Of a stretch of DNA of 64,000 nt, positions 12,049 to 24,126 are shown piece by piece (positions within the stretch are counted from its first letter, which is position 1; each line of letters begins with the position of its first letter). The notes beneath the pieces were generated by a model. The model was given only the letters and a program-made list of their open reading frames with translations. It searched no databases and had not been told where the DNA came from. Source of the DNA: Pholis gunnellus (taxonomy: Eukaryota; Chordata; Actinopteri; Perciformes; Pholidae). The stretch lies in assembly GCA_910591455.2 (NCBI GenBank), contig OU342826.1, positions 8,867,079-8,931,078 of the forward strand, in the 5' to 3' direction. The translations under genes were made by a program, and so were the position numbers.

Positions 12049-12070
12049 GCGCGCGCACACACACGCGCGC
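12049..12070. repeat. Alternating purine-pyrimidine tract (CG/CA), Z-DNA-prone
   Basis: A 22-base perfectly alternating tract runs GC units, then AC units, then GC units, so it is nearly symmetrical about an AC core. Known: such tracts favour left-handed DNA under supercoiling. No other role can be inferred. Confidence 0.85.
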
Positions 12071-12523
12071 TTTCACAATCACGTGCACACACACTCAAAC
12101 ACCTACAGTCAGATTAGGCGACTGCTGGGACTCAGGAAAATGGCTTTAGGGGACCCATGGCAGCGGCTGTGGTTCCCCGTCTCTGGCTTAGACACAGCCA
12201 CGTCGATAACTAATCCTGACCTTTCCCCAGCCACCAAATTGAAAAATAAGAATAAGAAAAAATAAAATAGATGGCGGATGGTATCGAGAGACGGCTTCTG
12301 CGGCTTCCTGCGGGTGTAAGAAGCGCTCCATCTAATGGATCAAGAGGAGGGGGGGGAAAGGGAAAGGAGAGGGGATGGGGATGGGTGTTGGGTTGGCCCT
12401 GTCTGCTTTTCACAAGGTCCCTTCACGTGAGATTAATTCTATCCTTGGTTTGCCCCACTGTCCCAATCCAAACTTGGAGAGCCAGTCATGAGGTGGATTT
12501 CAGCCTGTCATGTCATGACAGGC

Positions 12524-12660
12524 ACAGATACACAGCAAGACGGGAGAAATGGACACCTGTGCTTCGAATATATGCAATAGGTGACCTATACAAACGCAGA
12601 TGCTGCCCTATGGTTCATATATGAGCAGAGTCTAACCTTTCCTTTGGTAATACACACATG
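12524..12660 (+). repeat. Local direct repeat, copy B (partner at 8.1 kb)
   Basis: Seen: a diverged copy of 8097-8275 in the same orientation, with shared words ACAGATACACAGCAAGA, GAGAAATGGACACCT, GTGACCTATACAAA and GAGTCTAA. A perfect 19-base palindrome (12504-12522) directly precedes it and is not found before copy A. Family unrecognised. Confidence 0.7.
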
Positions 12661-14329
12661 CACACACATCCACTCCTTGCTCTGTCATACCTGTTAGAGC
12701 TCTAAATTACCTTTGCCACAACCATGGCGAGTGTTGCCAAGCATCTCACTGTAACGAATATATTTGGTTACATTACCCAACCACCCATGGTGTGGCACCA
12801 AGGAGGTGATGTGCTCCCACCGGACTCCCAGATATTTGACTTCATCAAATATTTTGACCCCCCCCCATGAGAATAGATCCAGCCATGTGTGTCCACCATC
12901 AGAATGGCAGACATAAATAAACTCCATTGCTATTAAAGTTCATTACCATGTGAACATTGAACGTGGGAAGTCCAAAATATCACCTCATCAGAGGAGACCG
13001 ATGAAATTCTCATTGCTCCGGGACGACCAGTGATTGTACAAAAGCAAAATACTGCATGTGAAAATGTCTAAATCACTTAAGTGAACAATAATAAGAGAAT
13101 TAAGCCGCAACAACCCATTTAGAAATGGTGTAAAATGAAGAGAAAACTAATTTGGGAATAGAAATGACTGCAGTCACTTGCTCAAATGGAAGCATTCTCC
13201 TATTTCTGCCCACACAAAAAAGGAGCAAATATAATTTATCTGCTGAACTGGAAGTAGACTCATCCAAAAGGGCAACACAGTAACATGCACTTATATGCAC
13301 ACAAAGTAAACATTTGCTAAGGTTAATGGATGGGGAAGAGTTTGCACAAACACAGTCAAATGTATGTCTAAATGTGTGTCACAGAGACATGAAGAGGGAG
13401 AAGAATGACTAGAGAGACCTTCACTCCATGTTGCAAAACGTGTACGCACAGACATACAGTACATCCCTGGTTGGTGAAATAGGCTGATGTTCCAGAAAGA
13501 TCCACTAGGGGGAGTAGTAGTTTTCAGTCACCAAAGAGCCTGCTCCGTGTCTACACAATGTGAATCTTCTTTTCGCAGTGATGTTGCGGCGTCAGGGCCC
13601 CAATTCAGACCATTGCAGCAAGTTTGGGGTCAGCAGTTGATGAAACATGTAGATAGTACGATTTTAAGTCAATCCTAACCCTTATGTGCCGGAAATGAGA
13701 ACATTTAGCACACATGCAAACGTGAACGAATGTTACGTGCACACAGATGCAAGAAGCATTAAGAGAAAGATATATTTGAGGAGTATTATGCAGATCCTGA
13801 TACAGCTTTGCTGTAAATGGGCTGCTTTGAAGATCAATATGCTCACAGAAGCATTCAGTGCGCAGACGGGAGAAAACGTTCTTGTATAAATGACGGTGCT
13901 GCGCAGAACAGGCTCAACAGGCTCTACATGTAACCGCCTCTCATTGCTAGGGTATTGGTGCGTTGCGCCACTGAAATCTGTCCCCGTCTTTTGATGCAAA
14001 TAATACACATTTGTAAGACTCATTAGTCACTCAGTGGGTAATGGCGCCAGACGGCGCCGGAAAAAAACCACAAGGGCAGGTAAAAGAATGGAAGAGATTA
14101 GAGTCTTAACTTTTTACTCACAAAACAAGTGGACGCATAAAACTACTATGCGTGTTGCAGATGCTTAACTACACACTCACTCACTGATTTATGCACAAAA
14201 CATACAAAAAGCAACCGTGCCCGTTTCTACACGGACAGCAGGCATGGGAAGGTAACAGTGGCGATAAACCACTAAATTGTGTGTTAAATGTTACAAATAT
14301 ACTGAGTAAAAAGGAGTAAAAGAGCTGTA
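12661..14329. other. Intergenic, no gene seen
   Basis: Unique-looking sequence with a nine-C run at about 12859-12867. A small GC palindrome occurs at 14044-14059 (GGCGCC, four bases, GGCGCC). Short frames on both strands, including 13733-14023 minus, have no domain. An ATGCAAAT word lies at 13994-14001. Confidence 0.5.
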
Positions 14330-14970
14330 TATAACATTTTAAACTTGAATTAAAAATAAAAAAATTATAGTGGGGTAATGTCTACCTTAGCAGAGAATCA
14401 AGTCACTCGCCCTCTGTGTGTGTTATCCGAGATTCTCTGTTTCTGACAACCAATTTGTATATTAGAACTGCAATAAATAATTGTTTGGCCACTTTATCAA
14501 GCTTTTAAAGTTGATATGGCAAAGACGTTAGCAAACAGTTGCCCACTCATACACCGGGCAGGCACAGAGCAACATTAACCTTCATTTGTGTTCATGTTTC
14601 TGGCCAGCCAAGTTCAACTTTCACACTCCTTCTAGCTCTGTTTTTGTTCTCCACCAACGTCTGACGGCAACGTCTGGCTCATTAGCTGCTGAATGCTTCG
14701 CTTTGTTTGGCAACCGTTGTCTGTCAATTGCTGCTTGACACAATGTTATCAGAGCTTTTTTGCTAAAACAGCTGCCTGCTGTGTCTGGAAACGATATTGA
14801 TGAAAACAGTGAGACTGAACCAAAGCAGCAAAGTTGTCGGCTGTAAAACCAAAACAACAAGCTAAAGAGGCTAAAACGCTGTATAGAGTTGAGGGGGAAC
14901 TGCAGATTAGGGTGGTAATTCACTGGGTTTGTTACTTTGAGCGACACCGTTCACATTACACATCGTTATT
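14330..14970. repeat. Teleost dispersed repeat, about 640 bp
   Basis: Seen: a long block with AGTCACTCGCCCTCTGTGTG at about 14401-14420, GGCTCATTAGCTGCTGAATG near 14676-14695, CAGCTGCCTGCTGTGTCTGG near 14769-14788 and GGGGGAACTGCAGATTAGGG near 14892-14911. Known: I recognise this word order, especially the last 300 bases, as a very common percomorph repeat. Inference: a decayed mobile-element copy. The minus-strand frame 14621-14947 is a by-product of it. Boundaries are approximate and the family name unknown to me. Confidence 0.6.
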
Positions 14971-15700
14971 ACTCCATCTTTAGTGGAGAAGATATTGTAT
15001 TTATTTATGAAATGTATCAAATGAGAAGTACATTCTCAATTTGTAATTTAGGCATACAGAAAGTCTCCTGAAAACAGTTTACCACCTACGAATAACAAAC
15101 TATATCAAAAAGAGAAACCATAAGCTGTCCTCATGCACCTTAAAATAAAAAAATGTCTCATTAAAACCAATTAAAATGATGTTTTAATGTATTTACTTGA
15201 ATTTCTACCATGGCAACATAAATTAGCTTTTTTTTCGATTGGTGTACAGTGAGAGAAGAGATAAACCTCAGTTCCACTGACCCATTCTAATCATACAGTT
15301 AAAATTGGCTCTGTTCAGTAGAGGCAACAAGTCAAATGAAAGAGGATTTAAAGTGCCTTGTGTTCAAATGCAGCTCCTCCTATACATCATATACCTTTCC
15401 AGGCCTTGTCAGAGAAGGTCACTGGAGTAGCACCCTCCAGTGGTGACGTTACAGCTATTTTCTGCTGTGTTTTAGCTCTTTTTAATGCAATGTTTGCCTC
15501 CAGCTATCCACAGCATGGCTAATTAATCGGAGTAATTATTTGCTTAGGCAGACAAAGTGAGCGTTTTGTCTGTGTTCGGCAGTTTTCGACAGGAGAACAT
15601 TGTGTCCGGATGAGGGCACGGGGACCGGTGCGCGATAGCCGGGGGGAGAAAAGTAGGGATGACGACTCATTGATGTAAAAGCTTTTTTATTCTTATTATA
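14971..15700. other. Intergenic, no gene seen
   Basis: AT-rich unique sequence up to about 15340, then mixed. A short CACTGGAGTAGCACCCTCCAGTG near-palindrome lies around 15420-15442. No coding segment or known repeat was recognised. Confidence 0.5.
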
Positions 15701-15707
15701 TGTGTGT

Positions 15708-15786
<79 letters not shown>
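15701..15786 (+). repeat. (GT)n microsatellite, interrupted
   Basis: About 86 bases of TG units are interrupted by GGG near 15708-15710 and AGG near 15754-15756. It is read directly. The interruptions suggest an older array. The complementary reading gives a Thr-His run in a minus-strand frame. Confidence 0.97.
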
Positions 15787-15789
<3 letters not shown>

Positions 15790-16772
15790 GGGCACTGTGT
15801 CACCTTTGCTAGGATTTGGGTATTTGGAGCCAGGCACGTCTTTTGGACAAGACACTAATTAACCATCTATGTCTAAGACTGCAGTCAGCCACACCGAGGC
15901 TACAATTTGATTTCAGTGAGCGTTTTACAGCGATCGTATCCTTAATACATCTACTGTCCCACTGCTCAACAATGGCAAGAACCAGTGATTTCATTGCTAA
16001 TCCAAGTTGTGTCTTTCAAGCAGAGTGTGCTATATTTGGGACCGATACGTGGACGCAAAAACAATTTCAAAGACATGTTCAACGTGAAGCATTCAGTCGG
16101 TCATGCATATATGAGCATGCACTCACGTACACACTTGTTTAAGGGCCTGAAAGGATTGTGGTTACGCTTAATAAAAAGGCAAATGTTACTTGCAGGTTTG
16201 TTCCGGTCTCTTGCATGAAAGTCAGATGTGCGCCACGTGCATCCGGCACCCCAACCTCTACACCCTTACTTTCCTCCTCACTACATTAAAAGGGCACAAC
16301 ACTTCCTGCTGTGACACTGACGATTGGCATTGGATGTAAATCGCAAAGTGTGGAATCACCCAATTTGGATGTCATTTGTAGGGATACTGGACTGGCTAAG
16401 AGGCAGATAAAGCTCTTGAGTTCCTGGATAAGCTTCCTGGGTTTCTGGATTAGTTGCTGCAGTGGAACACGGCCATGAAAAAGTCAAATGACAGGTAGCA
16501 AATGATGCCAGGCGTGCAGTATATGAGGTATAATGACTGGGTATGAGTTTGGGCATCATGGTCGTAATGGAAGGTTATCCCATACACATGCTCCGTCAGC
16601 TTGCAGACGGCCTTGCTGCTCACAAGAACGTTTTCCTTTGGCTTAATTACAACGAACAAATGTGACACTTATATTTCCCCACCCATTACACGACTTCATG
16701 TATCGGTGAAGTGAAATAAAAGCGGCATGAACTGTACATTTAGTAAATGCAGTCACATATAAACAAGCAGTG
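15787..16772. other. Intergenic, no gene seen
   Basis: Overlapping short frames at 15809-16218 on both strands and at 16356-16668 minus have no recognisable domain. The sequence is otherwise unique-looking. Confidence 0.5.

Positions 16773-16800
<28 letters not shown>
16773..16800 (+). repeat. (AC)n microsatellite
   Basis: About 14 uninterrupted AC units, read directly. A second (AC)n array lies about 120 bases downstream. Confidence 0.96.
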
Positions 16801-16803
<3 letters not shown>

Positions 16804-16919
16804 TACTCGCACCCTCACTCCAGCCTATATTGAACAGGCTGGGTCCTTCGAGCACTCTAAATCTGTTCATCTGTCAAAGTGTCAGAGTCTATGCATCATC
16901 CCTGAGTCTTAGGAGCGCA

Positions 16920-16922
<3 letters not shown>

Positions 16923-16957
<35 letters not shown>
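16923..16957 (+). repeat. (AC)n microsatellite
   Basis: About 17 uninterrupted AC units, read directly. With the array at 16773 it explains the His/Thr-rich plus-strand frame 16770-17012. Confidence 0.96.
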
Positions 16958-16959
<2 letters not shown>

Positions 16960-19599
16960 ACGGAGAGCATCTCTCAGAAGCAAAGCAGAAGGCTTTACCA
17001 TATTTTAAATGAAGCAGGCTTGCAGAGATATCAGATTGCTCTCGATCTTATGGGAGTCGGTGGCTGCTCTAGTGTGCGTGGGAGTAACAAAACATAAAAT
17101 ATTTTCAGGGAGCCTGTGGAGCCTTACAACACTGCCTCTTAACACCAAACAGAAAATCAAAGGAATAAGACGGATTCATGTTTCCAGAGTAGTCAAAGTC
17201 ATACTGACTATGATGTGCAGAAGAAATGTATTTACCTTGCTCATACGCTCACAACAAACTGTAGACTCGGCAAAGATATTATTCAGGTTTATTTTCTTGT
17301 TGAGGAGAATCCTCATAAGCAAGGAAATGTGTCAAGGGAGCATGAACGTAAAAGGGATAAAAATACATAGAAAATGATATTCGGGGACAGAAAAACACTG
17401 GGTTCTGTCAAGGAACTTCAAGGAAACTGTCTGTTTATTGATCAACTTGGGTCTTATTCCGAGAGTTTTGGCCATCATTTCCATCGGTTATGATAACATT
17501 GCTCAGCAAGTTAATGTGAGACGTTAACGGGACACCGTATCATTTACAGCAAAGTCAGAAGCAGCAAAGAAAGAGAGGGGATCAGATGGGTCATGGGGTC
17601 GAGCCAACAGCAAAGCGCACTATCTAAACCCCTTTATTTGGAGTTAAACCAAAAGTGAGGGCACAGGATATGAAAAAACCTGGAGTTTGGTCAATGCATA
17701 GAGAACATAACTGTTCTAAGACACTTCACACTGAATGTAACAATGTCCTTATGTCTTTGTTCTTAATGTAACCCCACTTGTGAAGTACTTGAACACTACC
17801 AAGAGATGCTCAGCCACCACAATTGCGTATCCCTCAGAGGGCCCGAATGTAAATGGGAACAGTACACGGTGTACGAATATGATTATGGTTCAGAAAAGGG
17901 CAGCGAGCCTCCGAACGGGTAAGGGCAGTCATACTGTAGATGCAGCTATAAACAAAAAGTGATGCTCATGCTAGTTAGAGGAAAAAGTCATTTGTAATAT
18001 TACATTGTCAGTGGAATCTCAGAAGCACATACACCTTCTGTCCCTCCTATTGTTTTTGTCTTTCTCCCACACACACACGCAGTTTCTGACGGCCATAACT
18101 CAAAGGTCATGGGCGCCCTGAAGCGTGTAGTATCTAACCACACCTCAGTGGTCCAATGCAGCTCCCAGGTGAGAGGGGATGCTGTTGGCTCAGCATGCTG
18201 ATGCAAGCACGTCTCCTAAAAGAACAGAGCGGCGCAAAGTAATTTGTTTGTGTGTCATTGTCTTTGATTGTTGGCAACTGTGTGTTTATTTATGTGTGCG
18301 TTTTGAAAACGACAGGCTTTCCCTACCCTTCCTACTCCAGGTGCCTTTCTGCGCGCGGACAATGTCACGGTGGACAAAAAAACACAAAGAGCTGCAATCA
18401 CTCTAATTGATCAAGCCGCCACGCTTTTCGCCAAATCACCTTTGGCGTTTCGACAGGTATGACCCGTCCTCACACAAATCAGCTACGAGACAAGGGCTGG
18501 TGGACATTCGGAGAATTTAGAGTTGTCCCACTGAGCATTTAATGATTGATTTTAACATGGATGCTCAGAGATGATCAAATGGTTCAGAACGCCGTCCCTG
18601 GAGCCCCAAATTGTGTTCCCACTAACCTTGGAATTGATCCAAAACTTTTTGGTAAGTGAACGCCCCAAAATCCTTTTTGGGAACAAATTAAATGGTATAA
18701 AAAGGTACAAAACAATTATGGAGAAAGAACGCCATTAGGTAATTGACTGCTGGCTAAATCCTTCCCCTGACTGACAACTGTCCAGTCATTTTTTTTTATA
18801 ACGATTCAAGTAAAACATAGTTTGACAATACGAGCAATAAAGCATAAAACATATTCCTGTCCTGCCCATGTATCTACGCTAAGCAGCTAAATAGGGTTGT
18901 GTTAGACTGTTTTTTGCAGCTTCGGCCACCACCCTTTAGCTCAATATCATGTATGCGGCTATCAAGTGCAGACCGTTTTGTAGGGACACCTTTTGAGGGT
19001 TTTCATTATTAAAGCAAGAAACATTCAAATGACAGCTGGAGATGGCCTTTTACAACCAACTCAAAGAGCTGACATGAGTTAATTGACTAAATTAACTCAC
19101 CAGCTGGAAATGAGAATCCTGCTTTTCTCTTCCACTGTCCGAAATAAAAACAACCTTGTTTTGAAATCAAATCTGCCACAGTTATAAACTGTATGTGTGC
19201 TCTGTGAAAATGAAAAAGTAGTGACTGTAGGCCAACAAAGGGGTGCAGGGCTTAGGGAGTGGTCAATTGGGTTAGAATAGGCCATTGGGAGGATATCCAA
19301 AAAGTTTTTCACAAATTCTACCTTTTTCTCCTTACTCTTTGTCCTTACCTAGTCTGCCTTTTCCTGTATGAATTGATCTTTCTATTCGGCATCGCGGCCT
19401 GGCTCGCCTACCTCATCCTTCCCCCTGTTAAATCGCTTTGGATGCCTTTCACACATACTCACACACAAAATCACAATCACACATTGTCCTCCACTCACTT
19501 CCCCTCACTCCTTCCCTCTCTCCTCCTCCACCACCTCCTCCTCCTCTCCCCTTGTGAGTAGTAAGATGAGAATGTGTGTTTGAGGAGGGAGGGGGTCTA
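16958..19599. other. Intergenic, no gene seen
   Basis: About 2.6 kb of unique-looking sequence. The plus-strand frame of 122 codons at 17009-17377 has no recognisable domain, signal peptide or membrane pattern. A CA-rich and C/T-rich stretch occurs at about 19450-19555. No RNA gene or known repeat family was recognised. Confidence 0.55.
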
Positions 19600-20180
19600 A
19601 TGTCAGCCCGGGCCATGATCCGCTCCGAGGAGTTGATTTACTGCGGCTCAGCGCCCCAGAGGCCGATTAGCATTCCGCCGCTAACTCCCCAACTTCCTCA
19701 TACTGTACGGCGGCACAACCGTAAACGTCTGCCTCTGCCAACCTCCCCTTTCTTTCTCACTTCTTCATTTTCACTCCCGACAATCATTCGTGCCACCCCA
19801 TGCCAATAATGAGCTCCACAAATACCACCGTTGCATTTACTTGCAGCTATCCCGGAGCAGCCCCATTGGAATGAGCGAAGTGCCTTATTGCCAGTATGGA
19901 ATAATTGTCAGCAGGAAGAAATGGCCTCCCTCCACCTCTGCATGTGAGGTTTTCTTATTGGGACTGTGCGGTGACTGTTGGCTCACCCTCAGGACAATAA
20001 GCTCAGACAGGGGCTGAACTTGTGACCATCTTGAAACACTTGCCAAGCACATTGGCATCGAGGCCCCGCACGCTTGTGCTTTTCCCTCTCCGTCAATGAG
20101 ACAGCCTTAATGATAGGTGTGCCAAGGCGGCGCAGCGACATCGATCGTGAAGAACCAGATTAGTCCCTCATTGGGTCTGG
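19600..20180. promoter_or_regulatory. Candidate conserved non-coding block
   Basis: Seen: a GC-richer, non-repetitive block with CATGATCCGCTCCGAGGAG at about 19614-19632, CCGATTAGCATTCCGCC at about 19662-19678, AATAATGAGCTCC near 19805 and CCTTAATGATAGGTGTGCC near 20105-20123. The last phrase contains a T-box-like GGTGTG next to homeodomain-type TAAT. Three short plus-strand frames overlap it without domains. Inference: enhancer-like texture. A lost or unrecognised exon cannot be excluded. Confidence 0.25.
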
Positions 20181-21821
20181 GAGTGCGGATAAGATGCACA
20201 ACTGGGTTTCAAGATGAATTGGATCAGATATTGAACGATAGATGACAGCTCAGAGTTTCTAGAGAGAGTTTTGACTGCTGGTGCCAATAAAAAGCAAAGA
20301 AATAACAGTAAATCTGCAGAAGTAACCTTTGAATAAAAACTACATTTAAAACAGTCAGTGTGCAGAAGTTATTGTCCACGAACATCTGGGAGGAATATTT
20401 TGATGCCGCCGTCTGCAACTTGAATGCATTTATCTTCGAAGACATAATTGCTTGAGCATGTGGCAATTCACCGTCAGTTATGCGAAACATACATCTCATG
20501 CACAAATTGATACGGAGTGCTTCTTTATTGAACTTAAGCAGGAGCAAACTTTAGGTTTATTGAACACACCCCAGGAACTCAATAACCGTCAGACCCCATC
20601 AGACGACAGAAGCTCTCTATTGAGCAACAGAGATTACATTTCTTAAGTTAAGCCTCTCCAGCTGAGAACAAAGACCCGAATAGTGTTGAGAAGAGAGGTT
20701 TAATGAAAAATAAGATAAAGATGAATGAAGAGAGAGGATATATTGGCATCTTATTGGCATCTCACAGTGCCTGGCCATTAATGTGTGCTTTGACATGGTG
20801 AATAGGATGCACTGGCTCAGAAAAATAATCTTAATAAAGAATACAAGTGTATGAATGCCACATTCAAGCAAAGGGGATCAATCATCTGCTTTCCCTCCTT
20901 CACTTTCCTCGCGCAGGTAGAGGAAGAGTGTTCCCAGCATCTTGGGCAGGCATTAATTCACCTGAGCACTGCTGCTTTATTCTTTCATACATCAAAATAA
21001 GAAGAGTGTGTGTCTTTTTTTTGTCTGCAAGTGTATATTTACAAATGAGTGCTTTTAATTTAAAAGAATGACCCAATTCTTAGGCGGTGTCAAAGACATG
21101 ATGACTAATGCTCTGCCTGGAGACTCGCTGCAAGTGATTGGTTTTCTATTGCATCAAAATCAGAGATTCATAGATCATGATAAAGTGGTGCGACCGGGAC
21201 AATGCTTCATTAATGGCCAGAAAAGGGACGTAGGCTAGGGAGCGTTTCTGAAGCAACACCCTTTTCTCATCTGCAGCTCAATAAGGCGGCGAAATAAAGC
21301 CGCCTTCAACTTGGCACAAATCTGAAGCAAACACAAGGTGAAGGGCAAATTCTCAACAGAACTGGCAAACTTTTACTTTGATTAGAGAAATACACAAAGC
21401 ATTTGCAGAGTAACATTCTGCTTGGAAAGATATAAAAAGAGCTTACATGAGGCCGAGTACTACAGGACAGCCCATTGCCGAGTCTTTGTCTTTTTGTGGA
21501 CATTTTATCTTTCCCCCAACAGCAGCAAGACTTGAAATCCGTAAGGGGAACCCTCTTTGGCTTGATCTGTGCCCCAACTGTCTGTATGTGTCTTTAATAA
21601 AGACGCCGTCCCCACTTCCTGCCGACTCCCTTCTGATTCACAGCTCTATTTACAGTTCCTGCATGGCCCTGCCAAATCAGGGGCCCTCAAATTGGGTAGT
21701 TAAAAGGAGCTGCGGGTGGAGAAGCGCATTTTATCACCAGATATGCCCAGAAATCAATGCACCCTCTCAAATGGCTGTCTCTTTATGGACCGTCAGGGAA
21801 ATATGAGTGGAAATGGAGAAG

Positions 21822-21822
<1 letters not shown>
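20181..21822. other. Intergenic, no gene seen
   Basis: Unique-looking sequence with short frames on both strands (20224-20547 minus, 21447-21806 plus) that lack domains. A direct repetition of ATTGGCATCT occurs at about 20740-20761. No RNA gene or repeat family was recognised. Confidence 0.5.

Positions 21823-21868
<46 letters not shown>
21823..21868 (+). repeat. Poly-G homopolymer, 46 bases
   Basis: Forty-six consecutive G residues are seen directly. This is the longest homopolymer in the window. A tract of this length can form G-quadruplexes and is hard to replicate and sequence, so its length, and possibly the join across it, may not be exact. Confidence 0.95.
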
Positions 21869-21873
<5 letters not shown>

Positions 21874-24126
21874 ATGTGATATAAGTGAAGGCCTTCATTC
21901 AGAGTCTTTCCTACCAGTTCAAAACAGACATTAATACGAAGGGTCCCATTGGTTAAAACTCCCCTCTCTCCGAGTCGATTGTGTGCAGTCGTGCAAGATT
22001 TCGCACCTGATTACTGAACATAAAAATCACAAAAAAGAAAGTTCACAAAGACAAGTTAAGCCAGAGTATAAATGTTATTTAGGACATTTACAGGCAATCT
22101 TGTAATGGGATTATAACCAGATAGAGTATTTCAGATCACTGCACTGTGTCAACACCATATGAAGACACAGAAGGGTGCTGGGTTATGATATAGGAGTTGT
22201 CGGTGGGAGGGCAGTGAGTGACTGAGGCCATGGGGAAGGGAGGCGAGAGCTACTTTCTTACAGATGCAATTTTTTTTTGACTTACATTCCAATTTGCCAA
22301 CAAGGCAATATTGGACAAAACACTTTTACTGAGGGCAATTTTGTCAAAGAAATGTTGCATTAGAATGTCGAGTTTGCAGATCTTTTCTCCCTTCTTCCAA
22401 TGTCGAGACCAAAACCCGGTTAACGAAGCAAACTATGTTAGTAAAGTAGAAAAAAAAAACAGATTAAACAGGTAAAACTAAAGAATACTTGCCAGTCTGT
22501 TCAATTAGTCAATAAATCTTCCAAATTAAATGACAAAATTGATTTTCATCGGCCAACAGAATGACATATACGAGTGTTGCTGTTCTCATCTGACAGCAGG
22601 CCGACATTACCCGTCGTGCCAAAACCATAACAAATCTGTTTTCCGTTCTTACAGAGCTTCAGTTAATATTTGGTTAAGGTTGGGGAAAGATGCTGATGCT
22701 GGTGTTTCGCTTGGCAGTTATTTTGCTGTTTGTATGTACTGATAACAGCGTGCTACCGGGGCACTTTGGAGAGTTTTTAAAGTCAAAGCAGGTAACTCAT
22801 CAATCATGCATGCCACCCCTCCACATGAACACCTGTAAAGTGTTCATGTGCTTGATCCGTGTGTTGCCACTGCTTAAAACGCTGTTGCTTCAGGCCTGTG
22901 GAACAGGCGCCTCGACTCAGTGGCAACCTGCTCTTTATTTAGAGCCCCGTCTCACTGGTTAAGACCCAAGGTCATTGCATCACGCTATGGACACTGGCTG
23001 CCAACAAAGTAGCCTATCAGTCATCGGCCTTAATGAATAGGGTGCGGTGTAAAAATAGACACAAAGGCACGCCGTCAGAACGCAAGCTTCCACAGGCAAC
23101 AGTGGCATTGGCACTTGGCAACTTGCACCCCTTATTATCAGTCCACATAGCTGCGTGTGCTCATGTCGCACAGTTATTTTTGGTTTGTTGATGGTTAAAA
23201 ATACTCATCTGACACACGCAGCACGCATAAGCTTTCTCACCAACTTATTTTCCAGTGCATATATGAATATGTATACGTGTTTTGATTGTGAGCAACATGT
23301 GTGCACCTTTTTATCATTTCTGTGACGTTGCAAGATCAAGAATAAACTGCTTCCCATTAATAGAAACTCTCCCAAGCGAAAGGCTGAACCAGTCAGTTGG
23401 GGTTTTTTAAAAAGATTACCAACAATGAAGCTGTCTGGTTGAAGATTTAAAATCGGTTTCATCTCGATGACCACACCCAAGCCAGATGTCGCGCTTTCAC
23501 TGCACCGGAGGAGAGCAAAAGCCAGGGGTCTGTTAAGTTGCTCTATGAAAAAGTTCCCCGTTGGGTGACCCGAGCAGTGCCTTTGTGAGCAGGTTCGAGA
23601 TTTGTTTGCACCTCGTGCACAAGCACAAAGACACACACACGCATGCATCAGAGTGCAGCGATGCACGTTTCCAGCTGCTAATTTTACACCATTGCACTGA
23701 TCTTCAGTTGGTGGCCCTGCTTTGACCCAAAAGAAAGACAGTCATACTGTCCCTTTTTAAAAGAAATCCCGCCAACACACTCTGTTACTAAGGCGAAACT
23801 CAAAGGAATGGACAAAGACCCACGTATGTTTAAGTCCAGCTATACAAGCAATGCGATTATCCCAGCAAACAAACTAGGAGGCCAAAAACTACTTCAAATA
23901 CCCGCAATAGTAAATTGTATATACATTGTAGTTTAACTGACCACATGCATGTGTGAATGCTGGCCGTTGGTTGAACTTAACAGTAAGTAGAAAGCTGCGT
24001 TATGGATCCAGAAAGTGATAATCCTTGTTGCCTGCAAGAGCAGTGCAGCCTCCGAGGATCAGCCATGTACTAAAAGTGTCCTTTGACAGTGTTGTCGCTT
24101 CCTTTACTAAACCCAAATTAGTCCTT
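21869..24126. other. Intergenic, no gene seen
   Basis: Unique-looking sequence. The 153-codon minus-strand frame at 23205-23666 has a Cys/His-rich start caused by CA words and no recognisable domain. A T run lies near 22270-22277 and an A run near 22450-22458. No known repeat was recognised. Confidence 0.5.

Noticed and set aside
11705..12094. 129-codon Cys/Val/His-rich minus-strand frame
   Set aside because: It is the translation of degenerate CA/TG words. It resembles a cysteine-rich peptide only by composition.
13500..13515. CCACTAGGGGGAG, close to the CTCF core
   Set aside because: Lacks the GGC part of the core and has no supporting flanking motif. One such near-match is expected by chance in 64 kb.
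23205..23666. 153-codon minus-strand frame
   Set aside because: The Cys/Ala/His-rich start comes from CA-rich DNA. The rest shows no domain, and nothing suggests splicing or promoter context.
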